Positions 14,269 through 22,311 of a DNA stretch of 64,000 nucleotides are shown here, one piece after another. Each line of letters begins with the position of its first letter. Position 1 is the first letter of the stretch. The translations under genes and the position numbers were made by a program. Under the pieces are notes generated by a model. The model was not told where the DNA came from. It did no database searches and was given only the letters and a program-made list of their open reading frames with translations. The DNA comes from Geobacter argillaceus (GTDB lineage: Bacteria; Desulfobacterota; Desulfuromonadia; Geobacterales; DSM-12255): positions 62,001 to 126,000 of the forward strand of contig NZ_VLLN01000008.1 in NCBI RefSeq assembly GCF_007830735.1, written 5' to 3'.

Positions 14269-15639
14269 ATGTACATTGCGGATACCATAGCCGCCATCAG
14301 TACGCCGGTAGGGGAGGGAGGAATCGGGATCGTCCGGATATCCGGTCCCGACTCCCTTCCAATAGCGGAACGGCTTTTTTCGCGCAGAACCAGCGGTGGC
14401 TTTCAGAGCCACCGTTTTTATTATGGGGTGATCAGGCATCCCGATAATGGCGAGATACTCGACGAGGGGTTCTGCGTCTATATGCGGTCACCACACTCCT
14501 TTACCCGGGAGGATGTGGTGGAGTTGCACTGTCATGGCGGCTATCTGCTCGTGCAGAAGGTTCTTGCCTGCGTACAGCGCGAAGGTGCCCGGCTGGCGGA
14601 GCCGGGCGAATTTACCCGCCGGGCGTTTCTGAACGGGCGGATCGACCTGTTGCAGGCCGAGTCGGTGATTGACGTCATCCGTGGCAAGACCGACGCAGCC
14701 CTTGCCCTGGCGCAGCACCAGCGCGAGGGTCACCTATCGCGGGTCATTCACGACTGTCGGCAGCATCTGGTACAGGCGCTGGCTCTCCTTGAAGCGTATG
14801 TGGATTTTCCCGAGGATGAGATCGATACCTTTGACCTGAATCAGATCTCTACCCGTGTGACCGATTCCCATACCATCATCGCGCAGCTCCTGGCGACCTA
14901 CGAAGAGGGGAGGGTACTTCGCGACGGTGTATCGGTTCTCATCGCCGGCAAGCCGAACGTCGGCAAGTCCAGTCTTCTCAATACCCTGCTCAAGGAGAAG
15001 CGCGCCATTGTCACTGCCATTCCGGGAACCACCCGCGATCTGATCCAGGAGGTGGTGAATATCGGTGGCCTGCCGGTTACCCTCATCGATACGGCCGGCG
15101 TAAGGGAGAGCGGCGACCTGGTGGAGCAGGAGGGGGTGCGGCTGACCCTGGAGGCGATACCCCGTGCCGATCTGGTCATCTTCCTGCTCGATGCCTCACG
15201 TCCCTTTGATGATGACGACCGGCAGATTCTGGCAGCCTTGGCCGACAAACGGTTCCTGACGGTATGCAATAAGACAGATCTGGCCCCAGTCATCCAGCTC
15301 CCCGACGAACTGGCTGCCTGCGGTACGGTCTCGATCTCGACCCGGACCGGCGAGGGGATCGACACACTCAAGGAGGCTGTTACCAACTCTTTTCTTCATG
15401 GGCATGCGGTGGACGGCAGGGAGTATGTGGCCCTTTCCAGGGCTCGGCACAGAGACGCCCTTGTCAAGTCCGCTGCTGCCCTGGTAAAATTCAGTGCCAA
15501 CCAGTCAGCCAACCTTCCTCCCGAAATTCTGGCCATAGACCTGCGCGATGCCCTGGCTGCTGTTGGCGAGGTCACCGGTGAAACAACCCCGGACGAAGTT
15601 CTCGACCTGATATTCGGTCAGTTCTGCATCGGAAAATGA
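14269..15639 (+). CDS. mnmE: tRNA modification GTPase MnmE
   Basis: MnmE with MnmG installs the 5-carboxymethylaminomethyl group on wobble uridine 34 of several tRNAs. The 456-residue protein begins MYIADTIAAISTPVGEGGIG, the folate-binding N-terminal domain. It carries the G domain with GKPNVGKSSLLN (G1), IPGTTRD (G2), DTAG (G3) and NKTD (G4), and ends with the invariant FCIGK whose cysteine is catalytic. The ATG is preceded by AGGAGATCAG. Its partner gene mnmG follows 115 bp downstream, after a parS-like site. Confidence 0.97.
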   Translation: MYIADTIAAISTPVGEGGIGIVRISGPDSLPIAERLFSRRTSGGFQSHRFYYGVIRHPDNGEILDEGFCVYMRSPHSFTREDVVELHCHGGYLLVQKVLACVQREGARLAEPGEFTRRAFLNGRIDLLQAESVIDVIRGKTDAALALAQHQREGHLSRVIHDCRQHLVQALALLEAYVDFPEDEIDTFDLNQISTRVTDSHTIIAQLLATYEEGRVLRDGVSVLIAGKPNVGKSSLLNTLLKEKRAIVTAIPGTTRDLIQEVVNIGGLPVTLIDTAGVRESGDLVEQEGVRLTLEAIPRADLVIFLLDASRPFDDDDRQILAALADKRFLTVCNKTDLAPVIQLPDELAACGTVSISTRTGEGIDTLKEAVTNSFLHGHAVDGREYVALSRARHRDALVKSAAALVKFSANQSANLPPEILAIDLRDALAAVGEVTGETTPDEVLDLIFGQFCIGK

Positions 15640-15642
15640 TCA

Positions 15643-15658
15643 TGTTCCACGTGAAACA
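15643..15658. promoter_or_regulatory. parS centromere-like site (ParB binding)
   Basis: TGTTCCACGTGAAACA matches the 16-bp parS consensus TGTTNCACGTGAAACA at every fixed position. It lies just after the mnmE stop, about 4 kb from the predicted origin, where chromosomal parS sites are expected. ParB would bind it to seed the partition complex. No other copy was noticed in the window. Confidence 0.85.
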
Positions 15659-15754
15659 ATCGCTGCAACCCGTTGAGAGGCAAGGCATTACCACTGGTAT
15701 ACAGTGTATTTATAGTAGCCGTTGTGAAACGATGACTTTGCCGCAGGTGAGACG

Positions 15755-17629
15755 ATGATACTCTACGATCGGACATACGATGTGATTGTTGTGGGAGCCG
15801 GACACGCCGGCTGTGAAGCGGCCCTGGCTGCCAGCCGGATGGGATGCCGCACCCTGCTCCTCACCATCAATCTGGATGCCATTGCCCTTATGTCGTGCAA
15901 CCCGGCCATAGGCGGCCTGGCCAAAGGGCACCTGGTGAAGGAGATCGATGCCCTTGGCGGGGAGATGGGGCGGAACATCGACGCCACCGGTATCCAGTTT
16001 CGCATCCTGAACACGAGGAAGGGGCCGGCGGTCCGGGCGTCCCGTGCCCAGGCCGACAAGCAGTTGTACCGGCTGCGGATGAAGCGTGTCCTGGAGCATC
16101 AGGCGAACCTCGCTGTGAAGCAGGCTGAGGTGACCGGCCTGGTGGTGGCCGACGGCCGGGTGCAGGGAGTGGATACCAGGGCCAGGGTCCGCTATCAGGG
16201 AACGACGGTGGTGCTCACCACCGGCACGTTCATGCGCGGTCTGATCCATATCGGCCTCACCAATTATCCCGGCGGCCGGGCCGGCGATCTTCCGTCAATC
16301 GGTCTGTCCGATCAGCTGAAGGAACTCGGTTTCGCGGTGGGGCGTCTCAAGACCGGGACACCTGCCCGCCTGGACGGCAGGACCATCGATTTCAGCCGCC
16401 TTGAACCCCAATACGGCGATGACCCGCCGATCCCGTTTTCTTTTTCCACCGAGCGGATCGACCGTCCCCAGGTTCCCTGCCACATCGCCTATACCAATCC
16501 GCGCAGCCACGAGATCATCCGTGGCGGCCTGGACCGTTCCCCCCTGTATGCCGGGGTGATCGAGGGGATTGGTCCCCGCTACTGTCCCTCCATTGAGGAC
16601 AAGGTGGTGCGCTTCCCGGAAAAGGAACGGCACCAGACCTTCATCGAGCCGGAAGGACTGGATACGGTGGAGTGCTATCCGAGCGGCCTTTCCACCTCGC
16701 TGCCGATTGACGTGCAGTGGGCCTTCTACCGCTCCATCGAAGGGTTGGAGCGGGTGGAGATCATGCGCCCCGCCTACGCCATCGAGTACGACTACGTCGA
16801 TCCGGTGCAGCTTCACGCCTCCCTGGAAACGAAACCGATCGCCAGCCTCTATCACGCCGGCCAGATCAACGGCACCTCCGGCTACGAAGAGGCCGCGGCC
16901 CAGGGACTGATGGCCGGGATCAACGCGGCCCTGCGGGCACAGGGGAGGGAATCGCTGGTCCTCTCCCGGAGCGAGGCCTATATCGGGGTTATGATCGACG
17001 ACCTGGTAACCCTCGGCACCCGGGAGCCGTACCGGATGTTCACCTCCCGGGCCGAGTACCGGTTGCTGCTGCGTGAGGACAACGCCGATCTGCGGCTGCG
17101 GGAGCATGGCCATGCCGTTGGTCTGGTGCCGGAAGAAGAGTACAGCCGTTTCCTGACGAAGCGGGAGCAGATCGCTGTTGAGCTGGAGCGGCTCCAGCAG
17201 CGGAAGCTGCTTCCTTCCGGGGCAGATACGGCCTTTCTTGCCGAGTTCGAACTGGTCGGGCTCCAGAACGCGCTCACCTTTACCCAGCTCCTGCGGCGGC
17301 CGGACATCGGTTATCAGGAGCTTGCGCGGCTGGATGCCGACTCGGCAGCGGTAGCGCCGCAGGTACGGGAGCAGGTCGAGATCCAGGTGAAGTACCAGGG
17401 GTATATCGACCGCCAGCTGGATCAGGTGCGCCGGCAGGAGAGGATGGAAGGGGCACGGATTCCGGTCGACTTCGATTACAGCGCATTGCCGGGCATCACG
17501 GCCGAGGTGCGGGAGAAACTGCAGCGGTTCCGGCCCGATACCCTGGGGCAGGCATCCCGCATCTCCGGCATCACCCCGGCGGCCGTCGCGGTGCTGTCCA
17601 TTGCCCTGAAGGCGAGGAGCGGGTCATGA
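15755..17629 (+). CDS. mnmG: tRNA uridine 5-carboxymethylaminomethyl modification enzyme MnmG
   Basis: This FAD-dependent partner of MnmE in wobble-uridine modification has 624 residues. The N-terminus YDVIVVGAGHAGCEAALAAS gives the GxGxxG FAD loop. Family signatures GGLAKGHLVKEIDALGGEMG, CPSIEDKVVRFPEKERHQ and TSRAEYRLLLREDNADLRL are all present. The TGA stop overlaps the rsmG ATG (ATGA, 4 bp). The gene is in the standard mnmE-mnmG-rsmG order beside the origin. Confidence 0.97.
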   Translation: MILYDRTYDVIVVGAGHAGCEAALAASRMGCRTLLLTINLDAIALMSCNPAIGGLAKGHLVKEIDALGGEMGRNIDATGIQFRILNTRKGPAVRASRAQADKQLYRLRMKRVLEHQANLAVKQAEVTGLVVADGRVQGVDTRARVRYQGTTVVLTTGTFMRGLIHIGLTNYPGGRAGDLPSIGLSDQLKELGFAVGRLKTGTPARLDGRTIDFSRLEPQYGDDPPIPFSFSTERIDRPQVPCHIAYTNPRSHEIIRGGLDRSPLYAGVIEGIGPRYCPSIEDKVVRFPEKERHQTFIEPEGLDTVECYPSGLSTSLPIDVQWAFYRSIEGLERVEIMRPAYAIEYDYVDPVQLHASLETKPIASLYHAGQINGTSGYEEAAAQGLMAGINAALRAQGRESLVLSRSEAYIGVMIDDLVTLGTREPYRMFTSRAEYRLLLREDNADLRLREHGHAVGLVPEEEYSRFLTKREQIAVELERLQQRKLLPSGADTAFLAEFELVGLQNALTFTQLLRRPDIGYQELARLDADSAAVAPQVREQVEIQVKYQGYIDRQLDQVRRQERMEGARIPVDFDYSALPGITAEVREKLQRFRPDTLGQASRISGITPAAVAVLSIALKARSGS

Positions 17630-18297
17630 CCGGCAGCTGGCAGGAGATCCTGGCTGCCGGGATGTCCGGCATGGGGCGTCCACTCGATGCGGACCAGATC
17701 AGCTGCTTCGCCCTGTTCGTTGACGAACTGAAGCGGTGGAACAAACGCATCAACCTCACGGCCATCACCTCAGACCGGGAGATTGTCGTCAAGCACCTCC
17801 TCGACTCCCTCACCCTGACATCCATTCTTCCTTCAACGGGACGGTTGCTGGACATCGGTTCGGGCGGGGGCTTTCCCGCCATTCCCCTTGCCATAGTCCT
17901 TCCCGGCCTTTCCATCACCTCGGTTGATGCGGTGGGCAAGAAGATAACCTTTCAAAGACATATCGGCCGGCTCCTGTCTCTCACCAACCTCACCGCCATC
18001 CATGCCAGGGCCGAAACCCTTGCCGATAGCGATCCGGGCGGGTTCGACTGGATCGTCTCCCGCGCGTTTTCCAGCATACCGTTGTTCGCCCGCCTGGCTC
18101 TGCCGGTCCTGAAGCAGGACGGCACCATCGTAGCCATGAAGGGGAGGGACGGGGAGCAGGAGGCGGCAGCCGCTGAATCCGAACTGGCCGAAATGGGACT
18201 CCGGGTTGACAGGGTGAATACCCTCCACCTTCCGGGCGACAACGCCACACGGACCCTGGTCCTTATTCGGAAGGACGGCAAGGGGCGCCCCTCCTGA
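17626..18297 (+). CDS. rsmG: 16S rRNA (guanine-N7)-methyltransferase RsmG
   Basis: RsmG methylates G527 of 16S rRNA with S-adenosylmethionine. The 223-residue protein contains the SAM-binding motif LLDIGSGGGFPAIPLAI, preceded by FVDELKRWNKRINLTAI and HLLDSL, the usual GidB N-terminal pattern. The start overlaps the mnmG stop by 4 bp, so translation is coupled. In many bacteria parA and parB come next. Here the region downstream holds a hairpin-rich gap and two lipoprotein genes. Confidence 0.96.
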   Translation: MTGSWQEILAAGMSGMGRPLDADQISCFALFVDELKRWNKRINLTAITSDREIVVKHLLDSLTLTSILPSTGRLLDIGSGGGFPAIPLAIVLPGLSITSVDAVGKKITFQRHIGRLLSLTNLTAIHARAETLADSDPGGFDWIVSRAFSSIPLFARLALPVLKQDGTIVAMKGRDGEQEAAAAESELAEMGLRVDRVNTLHLPGDNATRTLVLIRKDGKGRPS

Positions 18298-18318
18298 GTC
18301 TGATCTGATGCTCATAGC

Positions 18319-18430
18319 CCAAAACGATCAAAAAGCATCATTGATTGCGTTTTGGTGTTAGCGAGGGCTTGTGTAAGGGCCATCGCTAAAAAGCGGCAAA
18401 TAAGGGCAAAATTGCTCGTCGGGTTTTGCC
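18319..18430. repeat. Three successive hairpins in the gap after rsmG
   Basis: The 221-bp gap holds three inverted repeats in a row. CCAAAACGATCAA (18319-18331) pairs with TTGATTGCGTTTTGG (18341-18355), a 13-bp stem with a 2-nt bulge. AGCGA (18360-18364) pairs with TCGCT (18383-18387). GGCAAAA (18405-18411) pairs with TTTTGCC (18424-18430). None has a clear U-run, so a standard terminator is unlikely; an RNA structure or repeat element is possible. Confidence 0.4.
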
Positions 18431-18518
18431 TAAAAAGTAAGCACAAATGCGTTTGGGTTGTTGCATGGCTGTTGCTGAGTGGTAAGCTGTTACTAGTAAA
18501 TTTCAGGGAGGTCTGTTC

Positions 18519-19247
18519 ATGGTGAAAAAAATCATTGCGGGCATCATGCTGCCGGTATTTCTTCTGGCCGGATGTACCACCTACAAGAGCCAGTTCGTTT
18601 CCTTCCGTCCTCCGGAAGCCTATGCCAACAAGCAGCTGGTCGGCGGTATCGCCATTGGCGGCGAGGCGTATGCCGACGCTGCTGCTGCCGAGGATGCCTT
18701 CGGGTTCGACATCCGCGGTGCCGGGCTGCTGCCGGTCCAGTTGGTGATGAACAACCAGGGCGGCAAGACGCTGGAGATCGTCAGCGGCCAGACCTTCCTG
18801 GTGGATGCCGATGGCCGGTACTGGCAGGTGGTGCCCAACAACACGGCGATCGACCGGCTGGAGAGCTCGACCCAGTTGTCATCATTTTTCGGCAAGGGGG
18901 CCGGCAAAGGGGCGTTGCTCGGGGCCGCCGGCGGGGCGATCCTCGGGGCGGCACTCGGCATTGTTTCCGGCAAAAATGTCGGCGAGGCGCTCGGCAAGGG
19001 GGCGGCCATCGGTGCCGCTGGCGGAGCGGTCATCGGCGGGGTCAAGGAAGGTACCTCCAGCGAGCGGGAATATCGGATCACGGACGACATCCGCGCCAAG
19101 GGGCTGGAAGGCAAGGCGATTCCCAACGAAAATCTGGCCAACGGTTTCATCTTCTTCCCCGGCGAGGCCAAGAGCGCCAAGGAGCTGCGCATCCAGCTGA
19201 AAGAGCGGGAAACCGGTCAGCTACACTCGGTGAATCTGAAACTATAG
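18519..19247 (+). CDS. Glycine-zipper lipoprotein, function unknown
   Basis: This 242-residue predicted lipoprotein has a signal MVKKIIAGIMLPVFLLAGC ending in the lipobox LAGC. A soluble domain (about 20-125) mentions no known motif. It is followed by a glycine-rich hydrophobic segment about 128-178 (GAGKGALLGAAGGAILGAAL and GAAIGAAGGAVIGGV) of the glycine-zipper type found in membrane-inserting lipoproteins, and then a C-terminal domain. AGGGAGGT precedes the ATG. The following gene is a second lipoprotein on the same strand, 33 bp away, so both may act together at the cell envelope. Confidence 0.8.
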   Translation: MVKKIIAGIMLPVFLLAGCTTYKSQFVSFRPPEAYANKQLVGGIAIGGEAYADAAAAEDAFGFDIRGAGLLPVQLVMNNQGGKTLEIVSGQTFLVDADGRYWQVVPNNTAIDRLESSTQLSSFFGKGAGKGALLGAAGGAILGAALGIVSGKNVGEALGKGAAIGAAGGAVIGGVKEGTSSEREYRITDDIRAKGLEGKAIPNENLANGFIFFPGEAKSAKELRIQLKERETGQLHSVNLKL

Positions 19248-19280
19248 GCCAATCGTGTAACATGCGAAAAGGAGCGAGCA

Positions 19281-19952
19281 ATGCGCGCAGCACACCGAAA
19301 CTGGCTGAAACTGTCGATCGCCGCCGCCTGTGGACTGCTGGCAGCATGCGCCATCATCACGGTGAACGTCTACTTCCCGGAAAAGGATGTCAAGCAGGCC
19401 TACAAGTCGCTTGACGACATGCTCCTCAAGCAGGGCAACGGCAAGGGCGCCACGGATCAGGCACCCGCGCCGCCAGCCGGTGAGACCCCGGAGACACCCA
19501 AGCCCCAGAGCCGCCTGTTGATTCCGGGCTTCTCCCTGGTGGCAGCGGCATATGCCGCCGAGGCAAACGTTGCGGACGAGCTGGCCGTTGAACTTTCCAG
19601 CATGCCCGAGGTGCTCAAGGCCTATGATGATATGAACAAGCGGCTTCCCGAGCTGAACAGGTTGCGGGACAGCGGGGCGGTGGGCGAAACCAACCAGGGG
19701 CTGGTCTCCATCCGCGACAAGGCAAAAGCGGCGGGCAAGGACGAACTGGTCAAGGCCGAGAACGAAAACCGTAAAGCAGTTATTACCGGTATGGCCAAGG
19801 CGATCCTCAAGGTGAACAGGCAGCCGGTCACCGATGCCAGGGTGAAGCAGGTACTGGGAAAGGCAGCTGCCACCTATGCGGCAACCAAGCAGGAGGGGGC
19901 GAAGGCAGGGTGGTGGACACAGCTCCCCAACGGGCACTGGGTGCAGAAGTAG
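19281..19952 (+). CDS. YdbL-like (DUF1318) lipoprotein
   Basis: The 223-residue product carries a lipoprotein signal ending LAAC (Cys23), then ITVNVYFPEKDVKQAYKSLD. A proline-rich linker (about 60-80) follows, then a C-terminal domain ending GWWTQLPNGHWVQK. The C-terminal pattern resembles E. coli YdbL (DUF1318), whose partners YnbE and YdbH belong to the AsmA-like lipid-transport machinery. No YdbH-like gene is next to it here. Function is therefore a guess: envelope protein, possibly with an AsmA-like partner elsewhere. AAAAGGAGCGAGCA is its ribosome site. Confidence 0.75.
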   Translation: MRAAHRNWLKLSIAAACGLLAACAIITVNVYFPEKDVKQAYKSLDDMLLKQGNGKGATDQAPAPPAGETPETPKPQSRLLIPGFSLVAAAYAAEANVADELAVELSSMPEVLKAYDDMNKRLPELNRLRDSGAVGETNQGLVSIRDKAKAAGKDELVKAENENRKAVITGMAKAILKVNRQPVTDARVKQVLGKAAATYAATKQEGAKAGWWTQLPNGHWVQK

Positions 19953-20033
19953 GGGCGAGGAACAGGAAAAAAGGAACGAGGAAAAATCGTTGGCACTGTG
20001 ACGAAGGCGGGAACCTCCCCGCCTTTGTTGCGT

Positions 20034-21401
20034 TTAAAGGGGTATCGCGTGCAGGTCGCGACGTTGGTAGCGCCAGGCAAAGGCAGCGGCGCGAACGAAC
20101 CAGTCGATCACGAAGACCCCCCAGACCGCATAGAGGGAGAGATGGAGGAGGGAACTGACCACCCAGGCCAGCAGCACCCTTACCCCCCACATGCTGAGCA
20201 GGGTGACGATGAAGACATAGAAGGTGTCGCCGGTTCCTCGCAGGCTCCCGGCATAGACAAAGGAGAGAGCGAGCGGTATCTGGGCAAAAGCGACCATCCG
20301 GAGGAACACGCACCCCTTTTCGATAACTGCTTGGTCGGAGGTGAACAGGGCCATGAGCAGGTGGGGGAAGGCGAGGAACAAAAGCGCCATGACCCCCATG
20401 ACCAGTACCGCCAGACGGAGCGCCTCCCGGTGGCTGATCCTCGCCCGGCGCAGTTTGCGCGCCCCCAGGGCCTGTCCCATCAGGGTTGCGGCGGCGATCC
20501 CCATGCCGGCGCCGGGCATGAACGAGAGCGACTCGATGGAGAGACCAACCTGGTGGGCCGCATAGGCTGCGGTACCGTAACCGATGATGAACTTGGAGTA
20601 GAGGAGCTGGCCGGATTGCTGGGCGACCCGCTCCAGGGCCACCGGGTAGCCGACCTGCCAGATCCGGCGGGCCAGAAGGAGGTCTGGTCGGCCGATTGCC
20701 AGGTAATGTCGGCGTAGCGCCTGCCAGAGCAGGTAGAGAAAGGCCAGGCATTCCGAGATGTTGATGGCATAGGCGGCGCCGATAACCCCGAGCGGGGGGA
20801 TGCCGAACAGCCCGTAGATGAGCGGCCAGGCAATTGCCACGTGGAGGATGTTCAAGAGCAACACGCCGGTCATGGGGGTGCGGGTGTCACCGATGCCGTG
20901 CATGATCCCGGACAGTATATTGAGCCCGGCAGTAAAGGCGAACCAGAGGAAGACCAGCCGGATATAAGCGCCGGCATGCGCCATCACATCGTCACTGGCT
21001 CCCATCAGACGCGCCAGCTCGGCACCGTAGCGGCCGCCGATCACTGTGGCCGCAAACGCCATGATGCCGCAGATAAGCAGTGCGGCAAAAGCGGCGCGCC
21101 GGGCAGCCCGCTGGCGCCCGGCACCCCACAGCTGGGCGATGACCACAGTGGTGCCGGTGGAAAGCCCCCAGAACACAGTCATGACGACAAAGACCAGCAG
21201 CTGTCCCAGCCCTACAGCGGCAATTGCGGCCGCCCCGACGCCGCCGACCAGAAAGATGTCGATTATGGAGACCAGTCGTTGCAGGAGGGACGAGAGGAGG
21301 ACCGGCAGGGAGAGGTTTACCACGTTTCGCCTGATGGAAACGGGTTTGCCCGGATTGCCCACTAGCCGGTTCCGGATTCTTTTGAGTGCCGCTGCGGTCA
21401 T
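20034..21401 (-). CDS. MATE-family multidrug/cation antiporter
   Basis: This 455-residue polytopic protein of the MATE family exports organic cations or metabolites by H+ or Na+ antiport. The N-terminus SIRRNVVNLSLPVLLSSLLQ and the motif IIDIFLVGGVGAAAIAAVGL are typical. About 12 hydrophobic segments are visible, with internal similarity of the two halves. Its ATG lies one base after the stop of the selenoprotein gene at 21403-21654, so the two are translationally coupled. The substrate cannot be deduced. Confidence 0.92.
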   Translation of the reverse strand: MTAAALKRIRNRLVGNPGKPVSIRRNVVNLSLPVLLSSLLQRLVSIIDIFLVGGVGAAAIAAVGLGQLLVFVVMTVFWGLSTGTTVVIAQLWGAGRQRAARRAAFAALLICGIMAFAATVIGGRYGAELARLMGASDDVMAHAGAYIRLVFLWFAFTAGLNILSGIMHGIGDTRTPMTGVLLLNILHVAIAWPLIYGLFGIPPLGVIGAAYAINISECLAFLYLLWQALRRHYLAIGRPDLLLARRIWQVGYPVALERVAQQSGQLLYSKFIIGYGTAAYAAHQVGLSIESLSFMPGAGMGIAAATLMGQALGARKLRRARISHREALRLAVLVMGVMALLFLAFPHLLMALFTSDQAVIEKGCVFLRMVAFAQIPLALSFVYAGSLRGTGDTFYVFIVTLLSMWGVRVLLAWVVSSLLHLSLYAVWGVFVIDWFVRAAAFAWRYQRRDLHAIPL

Positions 21402-21402
21402 G

Positions 21403-21654
21403 CTACCAGTCCAACTCCTCCTTCATGTTCAGTACAAAATTCTTGGCCCGGCCTGACGGCGCGATTATCCCGTAGGCCATAGCCTCCTTCAGCTCCTCTT
21501 CCGTTGCGCCGGCACTCTTCGCGACCGCGAAGTGCTTCTTCAGTCAGGTGGGACAGCCGACCGCCACGGCGCAGCCGACCCGGATCAGTTCGCGGGTTTT
21601 GGTGTCGAGCACCTCGCTATACGCGAAGTCGAGGATCTGCTTGCGGATCTTCAT
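21403..21654 (-). CDS. AhpD-like (carboxymuconolactone decarboxylase family) selenoprotein, Sec at residue 37
   Basis: Read through one in-frame TGA (21544-21546), the frame gives 83 residues, starting MKIRKQILDFAYSEVLDTKT and ending in a TAG. The TGA falls exactly at the redox position of the AhpD motif CxxCxxxH: the sequence is VGCPT-U-LKKH, so the enzyme would have a CxxU centre (Cys34, Sec37) and His41. Frame and family resemblance continue on both sides (FAVAKSAGATEEELKEAMAY). AGGAGG lies 5 bp before the ATG. A hairpin with a GGUC loop follows the TGA. AhpD-like proteins are peroxide- or thiol-linked oxidoreductases. Ordinary gene callers would split this gene. A simple nonsense mutation is the alternative. 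Confidence 0.85.
21512..21546 (-). promoter_or_regulatory. Bacterial SECIS element following the UGA codon
   Basis: In the mRNA, counting the UGA as nucleotides 1-3, GCA (12-14) and CUUCGC (15-20) pair with GCGAAG (25-30) and UGC (33-35), leaving a GGUC tetraloop (21-24) and an AG bulge. In E. coli fdhF the loop GGU lies at 22-24, so spacing differs by one nucleotide. SelB recognises such loops to insert selenocysteine. Confidence 0.75.
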
Positions 21655-21786
21655 CGGGGCCTCCTGTACATTGGGCTAGCCTTCTGATCACATAGTACCT
21701 ATCACATTTATCGGCAAAATGACACCGGAAGCGTGCCGGTTTCATCCCTTGTCCGGGGCGGGAGGGTGTGCTATAAGGCACAGATA

Positions 21787-22293
21787 ATGGCTCGGGAAAA
21801 ACTGCAGGTCATAAAGGATGATCTCTACTGGATGGACAAGGCGCTTGCCCAGGCTGCCAGGGCAGGGGAGCGGCGCGAGGTGCCGATCGGGGCGGTCCTG
21901 GTGAAGGATGGCGCTGTCATCGCCCGTGGCTTCAACCAGCGGGAGGCGAAGAACGACCCGTGCGCCCACGCCGAGCTGCTGGCGATCCGCCAAGCGGCCA
22001 GGAAGCTGAAGAGCTGGCGCCTTACCGGTACGACCCTCTACGTGACCTTGGAGCCGTGCCCGATGTGCATGGGGGCGATTCTGCTGGCGCGGATCGAACG
22101 GCTGGTCTTCGGCTGCTTCGACCCCAAGGCCGGGGCAGCAGGCTCCCTGTACGACCTGACCAACGACCGGCGCTTCAACCACACCGTTACCGTTACCCCG
22201 CGTGTTCGGGAAGAGGAATGCTCCGGCATCCTGAGCAGTTTTTTCAAAGAGCTCCGCCAGCAGAAGAAAGCGGAGCGGGAAGCGGCCAACTGA
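21787..22293 (+). CDS. tadA: tRNA-specific adenosine-34 deaminase
   Basis: TadA converts wobble A34 to inosine in tRNA-Arg(ACG). The 168-residue protein has the zinc deaminase motif HAELLAIRQA (His-Ala-Glu) and the metal-ligand PCPMCMGAI. The start at ATG 21787 gives MAREKLQVIKDDLYWMDKAL, close to the usual TadA beginning; the longer frame upstream has no family resemblance. C-terminal residues FFKELRQQKKAER are typical. A methyltransferase gene follows 18 bp downstream. Confidence 0.94.
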   Translation: MAREKLQVIKDDLYWMDKALAQAARAGERREVPIGAVLVKDGAVIARGFNQREAKNDPCAHAELLAIRQAARKLKSWRLTGTTLYVTLEPCPMCMGAILLARIERLVFGCFDPKAGAAGSLYDLTNDRRFNHTVTVTPRVREEECSGILSSFFKELRQQKKAEREAAN

Positions 22294-22311
22294 ATGAAAG
22301 AGGAGGCAACC

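Noticed and set aside
12616-14439. A 607-codon open frame opposite yidC
   Set aside because: Antisense shadow; yidC carries all expected features on the plus strand.
18319-18355. Intrinsic terminator of rsmG
   Set aside because: The stem is strong but no U-run follows it on the plus strand.
21403-21654. Degenerate or frameshifted carboxymuconolactone decarboxylase-like pseudogene
   Set aside because: Rejected in favour of a selenoprotein: the only defect is a TGA at the redox residue and a SECIS-like hairpin follows.
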